64,000 nt of DNA from Roseburia sp. 831b (GTDB lineage Bacteria > Bacillota > Clostridia > Lachnospirales > Lachnospiraceae). Shown here piece after piece: positions 17,249-26,360 of this stretch. The position numbers were made by a program, and so were the translations under genes. The stretch covers positions 547,501 through 611,500 of the forward strand of contig NZ_CP135162.1 in the NCBI RefSeq assembly GCF_001940165.2, written 5' to 3'. Position 1 is the first letter of the stretch. Every line of letters begins with the position of its first letter. The notes under the pieces were generated by a model, which was not told the origin of the DNA, did no database searches, and saw nothing but the letters and a program-made list of their open reading frames with translations.

Positions 17249-18022
17249 ATGGAATTACTAAAAGTAAAAGTGTTGCTGGGCTTTTTGACGATGAGGGAGA
17301 CGGACCTTACGGTAACAAATCTTGCGGTGGTATTAGGCGAAGAAAAATATGCCATCAGCCGGCTTTTTACCAGCATGGAAAAGGAGGGACTGTTGGACCG
17401 GACAAACAAGAGAAAACCGGTACTGACAGAATCTGGAATGCGAACGGCAAACATTTACCGTCACAAGGTGGAAGGGGTGTTAGGACACCTTTTATGTGCC
17501 GGCGTTTCGCAGGAGGAGGCAAAAGCGGATGCAATTGCAATGGCAGTGTATTGTTCCGATGCAACCTTTTCCAAGCTTCGCCAGCAGGGAATTGCAAGGA
17601 GGGTAAAATTAAGTTTTCATGAGGGACTTCATTTTGATGGGGCAAGACTATGCCGTTCTTATCAGGAAGGAACGGAGCCGCTTACCTTTCTGATTTATCA
17701 GGCGTTGGGAAATGAGCAGGAGCAGCTCTCAAAATGGAATGACCGGTTTGAAAATCCCGGTAAGCTTTGTATCCAAAATAAACAAGGACAGGTCTCATTA
17801 CATGTGTTGGCAGGTTCACAGGGCTATGAGTTTGAGTATTGGGATGGAGAAAACTGGCGAAGCATGCTGCGTCAGGGAACGGTCATTTCTTTTCCGGCAG
17901 AGTATTTAAAGTTTACCAGCATTGCAAAAGACGAGGGGCGGATGCTCTATGGAAGAATTCCGCTTCGGGTGAAAAACGAGAAAAATATGGAAAAACTGCT
18001 GTTTACAACGTACATTGCATAA
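17249..18022 (+). CDS. DtxR/MntR-like metalloregulator with extra C-terminal domain
   Basis: 257 aa. An N-terminal winged helix (about 1-68: LTVTNLAVVLGEEKYAISRLFTSMEKEGLL, then LTESGMRTANIYRHK) is followed by a segment like the DtxR dimerisation region (VEGVLGHLLCAGVSQEEAKADAIAMAVYCSDATFSKLR, about 73-112). The last 140 residues are unfamiliar and look beta-rich (GQVSLHVLAGSQGYEFEYWDGENWRSM). It sits directly before the NEAT/haem ABC locus with a Fur-like box right after its stop, so an iron- or haem-sensing role is likely. Metal ligands are not obvious. MarR-type regulation is the main alternative. Confidence 0.6.
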   Translation: MELLKVKVLLGFLTMRETDLTVTNLAVVLGEEKYAISRLFTSMEKEGLLDRTNKRKPVLTESGMRTANIYRHKVEGVLGHLLCAGVSQEEAKADAIAMAVYCSDATFSKLRQQGIARRVKLSFHEGLHFDGARLCRSYQEGTEPLTFLIYQALGNEQEQLSKWNDRFENPGKLCIQNKQGQVSLHVLAGSQGYEFEYWDGENWRSMLRQGTVISFPAEYLKFTSIAKDEGRMLYGRIPLRVKNEKNMEKLLFTTYIA

Positions 18023-18027
18023 ACTTT

Positions 18028-18042
18028 TGAAAATGATTATCA
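18028..18042 (+). promoter_or_regulatory. Fur box upstream of the NEAT/haem operon
   Basis: TGAAAATGATTATCA matches the 7-1-7 Fur box TGATAATNATTATCA at 13 of the 14 defined positions. It lies 6 nt after the regulator stop and about 200 nt before the first NEAT gene. A weak promoter candidate further on is TTTTCT (18134-18139) - 17 bp - TACTAT (18157-18162). Confidence 0.65.
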
Positions 18043-18200
18043 GTTGCAGATTGCAACAATAGTTAGTCGTGACAAACCAAGAAAAAGAATCGGAAGTAGA
18101 AAACTTTGTTGCAAACGTGCAACAAAAAGAGACTTTTCTGTGAAAATACAATGTGTTACTATCATTTCTGCAAAAAACAGATTAAAATTTTATACCAGGC

Positions 18201-18218
18201 GGTTAGACAAACCTAACC
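18201..18218 (+). promoter_or_regulatory. GGTTAG-N6-CTAACC inverted repeat in the NEAT-operon leader
   Basis: The half sites resemble those of DtxR/IdeR-type iron boxes, but the spacing is unusual; it could equally be an RNA hairpin 20 nt before the ribosome site. It lies in the 221-nt leader, downstream of the Fur-like box. Confidence 0.35.
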
Positions 18219-18243
18219 AAAAGGTGAAAGAGAAAGAGGAGAA

Positions 18244-20439
18244 ATGATGAAGAGAGGAAGTTTGAAAAGATTTTGGAAAAAGACAGCAGTGCTTTCCCTT
18301 ACCGCAATGTGTGTCTTAAATTTTGGAAGTACTCAGATTGCATGGGCAGAAGGAACGGAAAGTGCGACAGAAGCAGAGACAGCGAGTGAGCAATATAAAT
18401 TAGAGGCAGGAACTTATCAGGTGCCAATCAAATCTTTGGTAAGCGCTGCACCACTTCCGGCGGTTCAGGAAGCATTTGCAACCGCATTTGGAACACAGGC
18501 TGTATTAAACGTAGCGGAAGATGGAAGCATGGAGGCAGTTGTCAATTGCCACAATATGCAGATTAATTTGATGGGAACCATCTATTATGCGAATGTCATG
18601 ACGGTTCAGGATGCAACGAATCATACCTATCAGACCGTTACTTCTTCAAAAGCGTTTGGTTCAAGTGAGACAGAGCAGATTCAGGCACCGGATGAAGTGT
18701 CTTTCCCATTGCCTATAAAGGAGGATGGAACAAGCGTTTTAGAGATTACAGTTGATTTCATGGATAAATTTTTAGGAGGCGGTGATCCATATCCAACCAA
18801 TGTAACCCTGACACTTGATTTTGACAATGCGAAGAAGAAAACAGATTTTACAGATCTTAAGGATTTTGTAGCGGAGTGCGAAAAGCTTTCAGCAGATTCA
18901 TATACCAAGGAATCTTACGATGCATTTGCAGCAGTACTGGCAGAGGCAAAAGAAATGGTTGCAGCAGACGATGGCTTTACCGTATCTGAGACAGAGAAAA
19001 ATGAAATGATGAAGCGTCTTACCGATGCGAAGAACGACTTGGTAGAAGTGACAAAAGATGATGACAGCAAAAAAGACGATGATGGCAAAAAGGATGACGA
19101 TACCAAGAAGGACGACGACAGCAAGAAAGACGACGATACCAAGAAGGACGACGATACGAAGAAGGACGATGACACGAAGAAAGACGACGACAGCAAGAAG
19201 GATGAGTCAGAGAAATTAGAAGATGGAACATATTCCGTATCTGTTGCGTTATATCATGCCACAAAAGATACGTTATCGATGGCTTCTAGTGCGATTTTAC
19301 CGAATGCCGAAATCGTGGTAAAAGATGGCGTGTCTACCATGTACATTCATACACAGCCGATGACATTTGGCTCGATTACAGCAAGCCTTCAGGAGTTAAA
19401 GGTTGCGGATATCAACAATCAGTTCAAGGATGCAGCGGTTACGACAAAATCAAAAGATGGAAACCCAACCGGATTTTCCTTTGTGCTCCCACATCAGGGA
19501 AGTTATCTGACTTTAAAAGTAAATCCACATGTTGCCATGATGGGAAATATGGATTTGGATGCCCGCTTGTTTGTTGATTATACAACACTGAAAAAAGTAT
19601 CGGATGACACCACAGATGATACAAATAAGAATGGTTCTACCACAGATGGTACAGACAACAACGGCTCCACAACCGGCAGCAATGCCACAACAGGCAACAA
19701 TGGAACTGCAGCCGACAACAACACTACAACAGGCAGCACAGTAAATACAACAAACAACACAGTAACAGCCACGACAGACCATACAGCATCTTCAACTACA
19801 ATTGTAAATGCAGCATCCGACTGGGATATCGTCGCAGCGCAGCTTGCAGCACTCCAGGAAAAAGGAACGGTTACAGCAGCCGTATCCGATGTCACAGTCG
19901 TTTCCAAGACCGTATTGGAGCAGTTAAAAGGACAGGATAAGAACCTTGTAATCCAGCTTGGAAATGGAGCAAGATGGACTATCAATGGAAAAAATATTAC
20001 AGCGGACAGCTTCCAGGATTTAGACCTTGGTGTTATTTTAAATGCGAATGTGATTCCACAGAATCTGGTAAATCAGGTTGCAGGAAATGGAAACGGCTCC
20101 ATGCAGATCCACCTAAATCACAACGGAGCATTTGGATTTACTGGAACCTTGACTGTAAATGTCGGAACACAGTATGCAGGACAGTATGCGAACCTTTACT
20201 ATTACAATGCGTCTACCGGAAAAATGGAACTTGTAGGAAGTTACGCAGTAAATGCAAATGGTGAGACAGATTTGACGTTTACACATGCATCGGACTACGT
20301 TCTTGTGATGGACAACGAAGCTTACACCGTGAAAACTCCAACAACAGGAGATGAAAGCAATATGGTATTCGCATTCTTCGTTCTGCTTGCAGGCGCAGGC
20401 GTATGCGTTGCATCAGCCAGAAAAAAGTACGAAAAATAA
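18244..20439 (+). CDS. cell-wall-anchored NEAT-domain haem-binding protein
   Basis: 731-aa surface protein. Signal peptide (1 to about 36, ending IAWA); NEAT-like domain 1 (about 47-196; YKLEAGTYQVPIKSLV, TNVTLTLDF); FIVAR-like helical segment (about 202-272); a low-complexity Lys/Asp stretch of K-K-D-D-D type repeats (about 274-320); NEAT-like domain 2 (about 323-446; LEDGTYSVSVALYHAT, MTFGSITASLQEL); Thr/Asn-rich linker; a C-terminal beta domain (about 530-690); and a sorting signal TPTTGD (698-703) with hydrophobic stretch and RKKYEK tail. NEAT domains take haem from host haemoproteins. First gene of the haem-uptake operon; AGAGGAG ribosome site. Confidence 0.88.
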   Translation: MMKRGSLKRFWKKTAVLSLTAMCVLNFGSTQIAWAEGTESATEAETASEQYKLEAGTYQVPIKSLVSAAPLPAVQEAFATAFGTQAVLNVAEDGSMEAVVNCHNMQINLMGTIYYANVMTVQDATNHTYQTVTSSKAFGSSETEQIQAPDEVSFPLPIKEDGTSVLEITVDFMDKFLGGGDPYPTNVTLTLDFDNAKKKTDFTDLKDFVAECEKLSADSYTKESYDAFAAVLAEAKEMVAADDGFTVSETEKNEMMKRLTDAKNDLVEVTKDDDSKKDDDGKKDDDTKKDDDSKKDDDTKKDDDTKKDDDTKKDDDSKKDESEKLEDGTYSVSVALYHATKDTLSMASSAILPNAEIVVKDGVSTMYIHTQPMTFGSITASLQELKVADINNQFKDAAVTTKSKDGNPTGFSFVLPHQGSYLTLKVNPHVAMMGNMDLDARLFVDYTTLKKVSDDTTDDTNKNGSTTDGTDNNGSTTGSNATTGNNGTAADNNTTTGSTVNTTNNTVTATTDHTASSTTIVNAASDWDIVAAQLAALQEKGTVTAAVSDVTVVSKTVLEQLKGQDKNLVIQLGNGARWTINGKNITADSFQDLDLGVILNANVIPQNLVNQVAGNGNGSMQIHLNHNGAFGFTGTLTVNVGTQYAGQYANLYYYNASTGKMELVGSYAVNANGETDLTFTHASDYVLVMDNEAYTVKTPTTGDESNMVFAFFVLLAGAGVCVASARKKYEK

Positions 20440-20500
20440 TGTTTTAACACAGGATTTGTGCTTTGGCACAAAACCGGAATGTAAAAGAATGGAGATAAAA

Positions 20501-21451
20501 ATGAAAAGAAGTTTGTCAAAAAAGATAGTTCAGTTTTTTGGCGGCGTGGTGATGGCAGCTTTTGTAGCTGCTATTTCCATGCCCGTTTATGCTATGGAGG
20601 ACGGAGCATATACCGTTGGAAGAAGTACTTCATATGCGAATCCCCAGACGGGAGAGACCGTGGATGGGGGAACCAATATAGCACTCGGTGACAGTATGTG
20701 TGCAAGTATTGTGGAAGGAAGCGCATTGGTCGAGCAGTACCAGGGAAGTACTTACGTGACACTTGGAATCGGCTTAATGTCCAATATTACCAGCGTTCGT
20801 TTTCAGATTCAGGGGGCAGACGGAAGTTACCGCGAGGTCGCGGCAACACAGACCGGAAGCTGCCAAAGGGATGGGGATACCTGTAATCATTACCGTATTC
20901 AGGTAGATTCCGCAGATTTATATATCAGCCCGATTCTATACGTGGTACCGATGGGGCGTGATGTACAGTTTTTTGTAAAATTAGATACAGGTTCTGCAAC
21001 ACCGGGAAGTGGAAATTTTGTCAGTGAAATGATTCCGGCAGCACCGGCAAGCACAACAGCAGAGCCGTCAGCGGAAACAAGTGCGGCTGCTTCCTCCAAG
21101 GCATCCGCGGGCAGCACTGCGGCACCAAATGATTCAAGCACATCCGTAGTTACATCAGAGACAAAAGATGCAGCATCCCAAAAGACGGATGAGGATACCG
21201 AGGAAGCAGCAGAAATAGAAGAACCGGAGACAGAAAGTCTTGTGGAGGAAACGGAAAGGCTGATGGAGGACACGCAGGCTTTAGAAGCCGACACGGAAAA
21301 TCGCGTGATGGAGGATACCGAGGACGCCAAAAAGACAAAGGATAAGGAACAAAAAAAGAAAAGTCATGCACCGGTTGTCGCAGGAGTTGTGGTACTTCTT
21401 GCAGCAGGTGGAGGGGCAGGTTATTGGTTTTATAGAAAGAAAAGGATGTAG
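20501..21451 (+). CDS. membrane-anchored NEAT-like haem-transfer protein
   Basis: 316 aa from ATG 20501 (GGAG site 8 nt upstream; the in-frame start at 20351 lies inside the previous gene). Signal peptide (to about 31, VYA); one NEAT-like domain (about 32-160; EDGAYTVGRSTSYANPQTGE, VTLGIGLMSNITSVRFQI, SPILYVVPMGRDVQFFVKLD); a long Ala/Ser/Thr then acidic Glu/Thr-rich spacer (about 165-285); a single TM anchor (VVAGVVVLLAAGGGAGYWF) and YRKKRM tail. The design resembles Shp/IsdC relays that pass haem from the wall to the ABC importer, whose binding-protein gene starts 3 nt after its stop. Confidence 0.82.
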   Translation: MKRSLSKKIVQFFGGVVMAAFVAAISMPVYAMEDGAYTVGRSTSYANPQTGETVDGGTNIALGDSMCASIVEGSALVEQYQGSTYVTLGIGLMSNITSVRFQIQGADGSYREVAATQTGSCQRDGDTCNHYRIQVDSADLYISPILYVVPMGRDVQFFVKLDTGSATPGSGNFVSEMIPAAPASTTAEPSAETSAAASSKASAGSTAAPNDSSTSVVTSETKDAASQKTDEDTEEAAEIEEPETESLVEETERLMEDTQALEADTENRVMEDTEDAKKTKDKEQKKKSHAPVVAGVVVLLAAGGGAGYWFYRKKRM

Positions 21452-21454
21452 AAA

Positions 21455-22420
21455 ATGAAAAAGATTCGAATTGTGGCAGTATGTCTGTCACTGTTATTGC
21501 TCACAGGCTGCGTGGACCAGTCTGCACCCAAGGAGTCTGGGCAGGCATCGGAACGTGCAACAGAGCAAAATAAGACAGAAAACCAGCAGGAGAACGAGAC
21601 AGGGGAAAAAGAGGTAGAAAATCAGCAGGAGAATGGCGAAAGGGTTGTTGCAACTTCTGTGGCGACTTGTGAAATTTTAGACAAACTTGGGATTGATTCT
21701 GTGGTAGGCGTTCCACAAACGGATAGCTATACCATCCCCAAGCGTTATGAAGATGCAGTCAGTATCGGTTCCCCGATGGCACCGGATATGGAGGTTGTCG
21801 CATCACTTAAGCCGACGCTGATTCTATCCCCCAATTCCCTGCAAGGAGAGTTAGAACCTCAATACGATAACATCGGTGTGGAAAGCTATTTCCTGGATTT
21901 AAAGAGTACAGAAGGCATGTATCGCTCCATCGAGGAATTAGGAGAGAAACTGAATGCCGCCGAGAATGCAAAAGCTTTGGTCGATGAGTATGAGACATTT
22001 TTGCAGTCATATCAGGAAAAGCATGAGGAAAAAGAGGCTCCGACGGTTTTGATTCTGATGGGACTTCCGGGTTCTTATGTTGTGGCAACCGAGAGCAGTT
22101 ATGTCGGAAGTTTGGTAAAGCTTGCCGGAGGCGTCAATGTATATGGGGATGGAGACGGTTCTGATTTTTTAAATATCAATCCAGAAGACATGGTGGAAAA
22201 GAACCCGGATCTTATTTTGCGGACTTCCCATGCGATGCCGGAACAGGTGAAGCAGATGTTTGCGACAGAGTTTTCCACAAATGAAATCTGGCAGCATTTT
22301 ACTGCGGTTTCCGAGGGAAGAGTCTATGACCTCGATAATGAAAAATTTGGGATGAGTGCCAATTTCCGTTATCAGGAAGCACTAGAGGACTTAGAGCCGA
22401 TTTTGTATGGCAAGGAGTAG
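21455..22420 (+). CDS. haem/iron ABC transporter substrate-binding lipoprotein
   Basis: 321-aa class III (FepB/IsdE-type) binding protein. A lipobox LLLLTGC puts the anchoring Cys at about residue 19; an acidic Gln/Asn/Glu-rich spacer follows, then the bilobed domain joined by a long helix: VVATSVATCEILDKLGIDSVVGVP, DMEVVASLKPTLIL, NINPEDMVEKNPDLILRTSH. It starts 3 nt after the NEAT-like gene and is followed by permease and ATPase genes. Haem is the likely ligand because of the NEAT proteins; a siderophore is possible. Confidence 0.92.
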   Translation: MKKIRIVAVCLSLLLLTGCVDQSAPKESGQASERATEQNKTENQQENETGEKEVENQQENGERVVATSVATCEILDKLGIDSVVGVPQTDSYTIPKRYEDAVSIGSPMAPDMEVVASLKPTLILSPNSLQGELEPQYDNIGVESYFLDLKSTEGMYRSIEELGEKLNAAENAKALVDEYETFLQSYQEKHEEKEAPTVLILMGLPGSYVVATESSYVGSLVKLAGGVNVYGDGDGSDFLNINPEDMVEKNPDLILRTSHAMPEQVKQMFATEFSTNEIWQHFTAVSEGRVYDLDNEKFGMSANFRYQEALEDLEPILYGKE

Positions 22421-22424
22421 AACG

Positions 22425-23435
22425 ATGGCTTTGAAAAAGAAAATAGGGGCAAAAAGAATTGTATTCGTTTATGTATTTACGACGGCTGCATTGCTGTTAC
22501 TTTTGTTTGCATCGGTAAATATCGGCAGCATCAAAGTGACACCCATGCAGATGTTAAAAGGGCTGTTTGTCGCTTATGATGAACAGGTGGCAACCATCTA
22601 TCACCTTCGTTTCCCAAGAATTTTTATTGCGATGGCAGGAGGAGCCGCGGTTGCGGTCTCTGGCGTATTGCTTCAGGCAGTCATGAAAAATCCATTGGCA
22701 GACCCGGGAATCCTTGGCATCAGTTCGGGTGCAAGCTTAGCGTCGGTTCTTATTACCATGTTTTTTCCGGCGATGTTTTTTTCGATTCCGGTCTTCGCCT
22801 TTTTAGGCGGAATCGCTGCATGTGCGCTGGTCTATGTATTATCCTGGAAGGGCGGGTTACATCCGCTGCGTGTGATTTTAACCGGTGTTGCCGTGAATGC
22901 ATTTTTTACAGGACTGCTTTCGGCAGGAAACAGTATGCTTGGAAAAGATTACACCGGAGCCGCAAGTATCATAGATGGCAATATCAGCATGAAGACCTGG
23001 GATGATTTTAAAATGCTGATTTTTTATACGGTCATCGGGCTTGTGCTATCGCTTGTGCTTGCGAAATACTGCGATATTTTAGGACTTGAGGATAAGACGA
23101 TTCTCTCTCTCGGAATTCACGTGAATGCGTCAAGAATGGGAATCTCAGTTGTTGCGGTTTTACTGGCATCCGTCAGCACAGCGGTCATGGGGAGCATTAG
23201 CTTTCTTGGACTTTTAGTGCCGCATATTGCAAGGCTTCTGGTTGGAAACAGCCATAAAATCTTATTGCCATATACGATGATACTGGGAGCTTTTACCCTT
23301 TTGGCTGCAGATACGCTTGGAAGAACGATTGCATATCCGTATGAGATTAGTGCAGCCGTTGTGATGGCGGTCATCGGCGGTCCATGTTTTATTTTACTGT
23401 TAAGGAGGTCGGCACACACGTATGAACAAGGTTAA
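22425..23435 (+). CDS. FecCD-family haem/iron ABC permease
   Basis: 336-aa permease of the BtuC/FecCD family with about ten TM helices. Typical motifs: HLRFPRIFIAMAGGAAVAVSGVLLQAVMKNPLADPGILGISSGA (coupling region) and GSISFLGLLVPHIARLLVGN..LLPYTMILGA near the C-terminus. ATG 22425 has AAGGAG 8 nt upstream; it follows the binding-protein stop by 4 nt and overlaps the ATPase gene by 14 nt, so translation is coupled. Confidence 0.95.
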   Translation: MALKKKIGAKRIVFVYVFTTAALLLLLFASVNIGSIKVTPMQMLKGLFVAYDEQVATIYHLRFPRIFIAMAGGAAVAVSGVLLQAVMKNPLADPGILGISSGASLASVLITMFFPAMFFSIPVFAFLGGIAACALVYVLSWKGGLHPLRVILTGVAVNAFFTGLLSAGNSMLGKDYTGAASIIDGNISMKTWDDFKMLIFYTVIGLVLSLVLAKYCDILGLEDKTILSLGIHVNASRMGISVVAVLLASVSTAVMGSISFLGLLVPHIARLLVGNSHKILLPYTMILGAFTLLAADTLGRTIAYPYEISAAVVMAVIGGPCFILLLRRSAHTYEQG

Positions 23436-24231
23436 GACAGTTTATGAAGCAAAGAATCTGTCCTTTTCCTATGGGAAAAATAAGGTTTTAGATGATATTA
23501 GCTTTTCCATCAAGGAAGGAAAGGTCACAACGTTAATCGGCGCAAACGGTTGCGGAAAGTCGACGCTGTTTCAGCTTTTGACCAGAAATTTGACACCGGA
23601 TGTTGGAACGATTCTTCTAGAGCAGGAAGATATTTCCAAAATGCGTCTGAAAGAACTTGCAAAAAAAGTTGCAATCGTGCATCAGTACCATGTGACACCA
23701 CAGGATCTGACAGTAGAAAAGCTGGTTGCATACGGCAGGCTTCCACATCAATCCATCCTTGGCAGCTTTCACAAAAAAGAATCGGATGGGGTAAGAAAGA
23801 GACAGCTTGACCAGGAAAAAATTGACTGGGCGCTTTCCGTGACCAACACCGATAAAATAAGAAAAAAGGCAGTGCTTGATCTCTCAGGCGGACAAAGGCA
23901 GCGTGTTTTCATTGCAATGGCATTAGCGCAGGACACAAAGCTTTTACTTTTGGATGAGCCAACTACCTATCTGGATATCCGTTACCAGGTGCAGATTCTT
24001 GGACTCGTGCGGGAATTGAATGAGACATACGGGATGACAATTGTGATGGTGTTACACGACATCAATCAGGCATTTGCTTACAGTGATGAGATTCTTGCAC
24101 TAAAAAATGGGAAAATAGTGGCGCAGGGGGAACCAGCCAGACTGATTGATGAAGAACTGATTCAAACGGTATATGATGTCAAGCTGCCGGTTTACTCCAT
24201 TGAGGAAAAAAAGGTTGTCTTAGCGGTGTAA
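23422..24231 (+). CDS. haem/iron ABC transporter ATP-binding protein
   Basis: 269-aa FepC/BtuD-type ATPase. Walker A GANGCGKST (about 41), Q-loop region IVHQYHVTPQDLTVEKLVAYGR, signature LSGGQRQ, Walker B LLLLDEPTTYLD and the switch His in VMVLHDINQ are all intact. It powers the FecCD-type permease that it overlaps. Last gene of the haem operon; no obvious terminator before the nadA promoter. Confidence 0.96.
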   Translation: MNKVKTVYEAKNLSFSYGKNKVLDDISFSIKEGKVTTLIGANGCGKSTLFQLLTRNLTPDVGTILLEQEDISKMRLKELAKKVAIVHQYHVTPQDLTVEKLVAYGRLPHQSILGSFHKKESDGVRKRQLDQEKIDWALSVTNTDKIRKKAVLDLSGGQRQRVFIAMALAQDTKLLLLDEPTTYLDIRYQVQILGLVRELNETYGMTIVMVLHDINQAFAYSDEILALKNGKIVAQGEPARLIDEELIQTVYDVKLPVYSIEEKKVVLAV

Positions 24232-24238
24232 GAAAAGA

Positions 24239-24266
24239 TTGACTTTCTTTCGAAAAGTATTATAAT
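24239..24266 (+). promoter_or_regulatory. nadA promoter
   Basis: TTGACT (24239-24244), 16-bp spacer, perfect TATAAT (24261-24266). Confidence 0.7.
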
Positions 24267-24316
24267 GAAAACCAAGTTGTTTACTAGGAATTATAGGAAT
24301 GGAGTTATAATACGAA

Positions 24317-25222
24317 ATGGAAATGGTAGAACAGATTAAGAAATTACAGGAAGAAAAGGATGTTGTCATTTTGGCACATTATTATGTAGATGGAGCCGTA
24401 CAGGAGATTGCGGACTATGTCGGAGACTCTTACTATTTAAGCAAGGTCGCAACACAGGTAAAACAGAAGAATATCCTGTTTTGCGGCGTCAGCTTTATGG
24501 GGGAGAGTGCGAAGATTTTGAATCCGGAAAAGACGGTTGTGATGGCGGACGAAACCGCAGACTGTCCGATGGCGCACATGGTTACCGTAGAGCAGATTGC
24601 AGAGGTAAGAGCGCAGTATGAGGACCTTGCCGTAGTCTGTTATGTAAACTCAACGGCTGAAATCAAGGCAGTCTCGGATGTCTGTGTAACATCCTCCAAT
24701 GCGGTTCGCGTTGTGAAGAATCTGAAAGAGAAGAACATCTTTTTCGTGCCGGATGAGAACCTGGGAAGATATGTCGCAGAAAAACTGCCGGAGAAGCATT
24801 TTATTTTCCACGATGGATTCTGCCATGTACATAAAAGCATCAAAGCAGAGAATTTAAAGGCAGCAAAAAATGTGTATCCAGATGCACTTGTGCTGACGCA
24901 TCCAGAGTGTACCGCAGATGTGATTGCATTGTCTGATTTTGTCGGAAGTACCTCTGAAATCATTGATTTTGCAACAAAGAGTGATGCAGAAAAGTTCATC
25001 ATCTGTACCGAGATGGGCGTTTTTTTTGAACTTTCCCAGAAGAATCCAAAGAAGAAATTCTATTCGGTCGGTCACCGTCAGTTCTGCCCGAATATGAAAA
25101 AGGTGACACTTGAGAAGGTGTTACAGGCATTAGAAACGATGGAACCGGTGATGGAGCTTCCAGAGGATGTGAGAGTGAACGCCGAGAAACCGCTTTCCCG
25201 TATGCTAGAACTTGCAAAATAA
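24317..25222 (+). CDS. nadA: quinolinate synthase
   Basis: 301-aa [4Fe-4S] enzyme that condenses iminoaspartate with dihydroxyacetone phosphate to quinolinate in NAD synthesis. Features: ILAHYYVDGAVQEIADYVGDS, CGVSFMGESAKILNPEKTV, SSNAVRVVKN, the HPEC Cys, VGSTSEII and the late FCPNMKKVTLE Cys; together these supply the three cluster ligands. Length is normal. nadB and nadC, usually adjacent in Clostridia, are not in this window. It has its own promoter, so it is probably separate from the haem operon. Confidence 0.97.
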   Translation: MEMVEQIKKLQEEKDVVILAHYYVDGAVQEIADYVGDSYYLSKVATQVKQKNILFCGVSFMGESAKILNPEKTVVMADETADCPMAHMVTVEQIAEVRAQYEDLAVVCYVNSTAEIKAVSDVCVTSSNAVRVVKNLKEKNIFFVPDENLGRYVAEKLPEKHFIFHDGFCHVHKSIKAENLKAAKNVYPDALVLTHPECTADVIALSDFVGSTSEIIDFATKSDAEKFIICTEMGVFFELSQKNPKKKFYSVGHRQFCPNMKKVTLEKVLQALETMEPVMELPEDVRVNAEKPLSRMLELAK

Positions 25223-25237
25223 AAAGGAGGGACGGCA

Positions 25238-25957
25238 ATGTCAAAAAAAGAGATTTTAAAGCTGTCCTTCGTAAAGTCCATACCCATATTATGCAGCTAT
25301 CTGTTTGTGAGCATGGCATATGGCATGATGATGGAAGAAGCCGGATTTCACTGGTATTGGTCGCTGTTTGTCAGTATGACCGTCTATACCGGTGCGTTCC
25401 AGTTCCTTCTTATCACACTTTTAAGCAGTGGTGCATCTATTTTTACAATTGCGCTCACTGCTTTTTTTATGAACAGCAGACAGGTGTTTTACAGCCTTAC
25501 ATTTGTAAATGAATTCAAGAAAAAGAAAAAACGTCTTCCCTATCTGATTCATACGATGACGGACGAGACGTACGCTATCAACTGCAGCCTCACACTCCCG
25601 GAGGAGGAAAAACAGGATGTGATGTTTTACGTTGCCTTTTTCAGCCGTTGTTACTGGATGATAGGAGCGGTGCTTGGTGGAATGATTGGACAGATTCTTC
25701 CCTTTGATATGGAAGGAATTGATTTTTGCATGACGGCACTTTTTGTGATTATCTTTATCGACCAGTGGGAACATGCCACGACACACCGGCCGGCACTGTT
25801 TGGAATTGGAATCGGCATGGTCTGTCTGCTTTTGTTTGGAAAAAATAGTTTTATGCTCCCGGCACTCCTTTTTACTTCCGGGATTTTGCTCGCCGGAATC
25901 TTGTATGAGGATGAAAAAAGAGAAAAGAATCAGAGGAAGAAGGAGGAAAAGGCATGA
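25238..25957 (+). CDS. azlC: AzlC-family branched-chain amino-acid exporter, large subunit
   Basis: 239-aa membrane protein with about five to six TM helices. Family signs: SFVKSIPILCSYLFVSMAYGMMMEEAGF, VYTGAFQFLLITLLSSGAS, FFMNSRQVFYSLTF and DETYAI. It ends in a very basic tail. With AzlD it exports branched-chain amino acids or analogues. AAGGAGGG ribosome site; overlap of ATGA type with azlD. Confidence 0.92.
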   Translation: MSKKEILKLSFVKSIPILCSYLFVSMAYGMMMEEAGFHWYWSLFVSMTVYTGAFQFLLITLLSSGASIFTIALTAFFMNSRQVFYSLTFVNEFKKKKKRLPYLIHTMTDETYAINCSLTLPEEEKQDVMFYVAFFSRCYWMIGAVLGGMIGQILPFDMEGIDFCMTALFVIIFIDQWEHATTHRPALFGIGIGMVCLLLFGKNSFMLPALLFTSGILLAGILYEDEKREKNQRKKEEKA

Positions 25958-26274
25958 CAATACGAATGATAGGAATTGTATTACTCTGTGCGGGCATTAC
26001 GTTTTTCCTCCGGGCAGTTCCGTTTCTTGCCTTTTCAGGAGACAGAAAGATGCCAGCCTCGCTTGAGCAGCTTGGAAAAGTGCTGCCTTCTACACTGATG
26101 GCAATTTTGATTCTTTACTGTCTGCGGGATGTGCCGACCGGTGGTTTACATAATGCAATTTCCAAGCTTGTGGCGGTTCTTGTCGTAGGCGTCAGTTACA
26201 AACGAAAGCATCATACTTTTTTAAGCATTGTATTAGGAACGGCGGTGTATATGATATTGTTGCGGATTTTCTAA
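25954..26274 (+). CDS. azlD: AzlD-family exporter small subunit
   Basis: 106 aa, four hydrophobic segments, FLRAVPFLAFSGDRKMPASLEQLGKVLPSTLMAILILYCL typical of AzlD. It overlaps azlC by 4 nt and is its obligate partner in the family. Confidence 0.92.
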   Translation: MTIRMIGIVLLCAGITFFLRAVPFLAFSGDRKMPASLEQLGKVLPSTLMAILILYCLRDVPTGGLHNAISKLVAVLVVGVSYKRKHHTFLSIVLGTAVYMILLRIF

Positions 26275-26360
26275 AGAAATCTAGACCGGGAACGAAAAAT
26301 GTGATAAAACTAGATTAGAATAGAAACAATTTGCCACCTGAAGGATAATAGGAGAAGTAG

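Noticed and set aside
19578..19985. Minus-strand Val/Ala/Ser-rich 135-aa open frame
   Set aside because: Antisense of the Thr/Asn-rich linker of the NEAT protein; low-complexity artefact.
21150..21491. Minus-strand open frames opposite the second NEAT gene
   Set aside because: Shadows of the acidic low-complexity spacer, without start signals.
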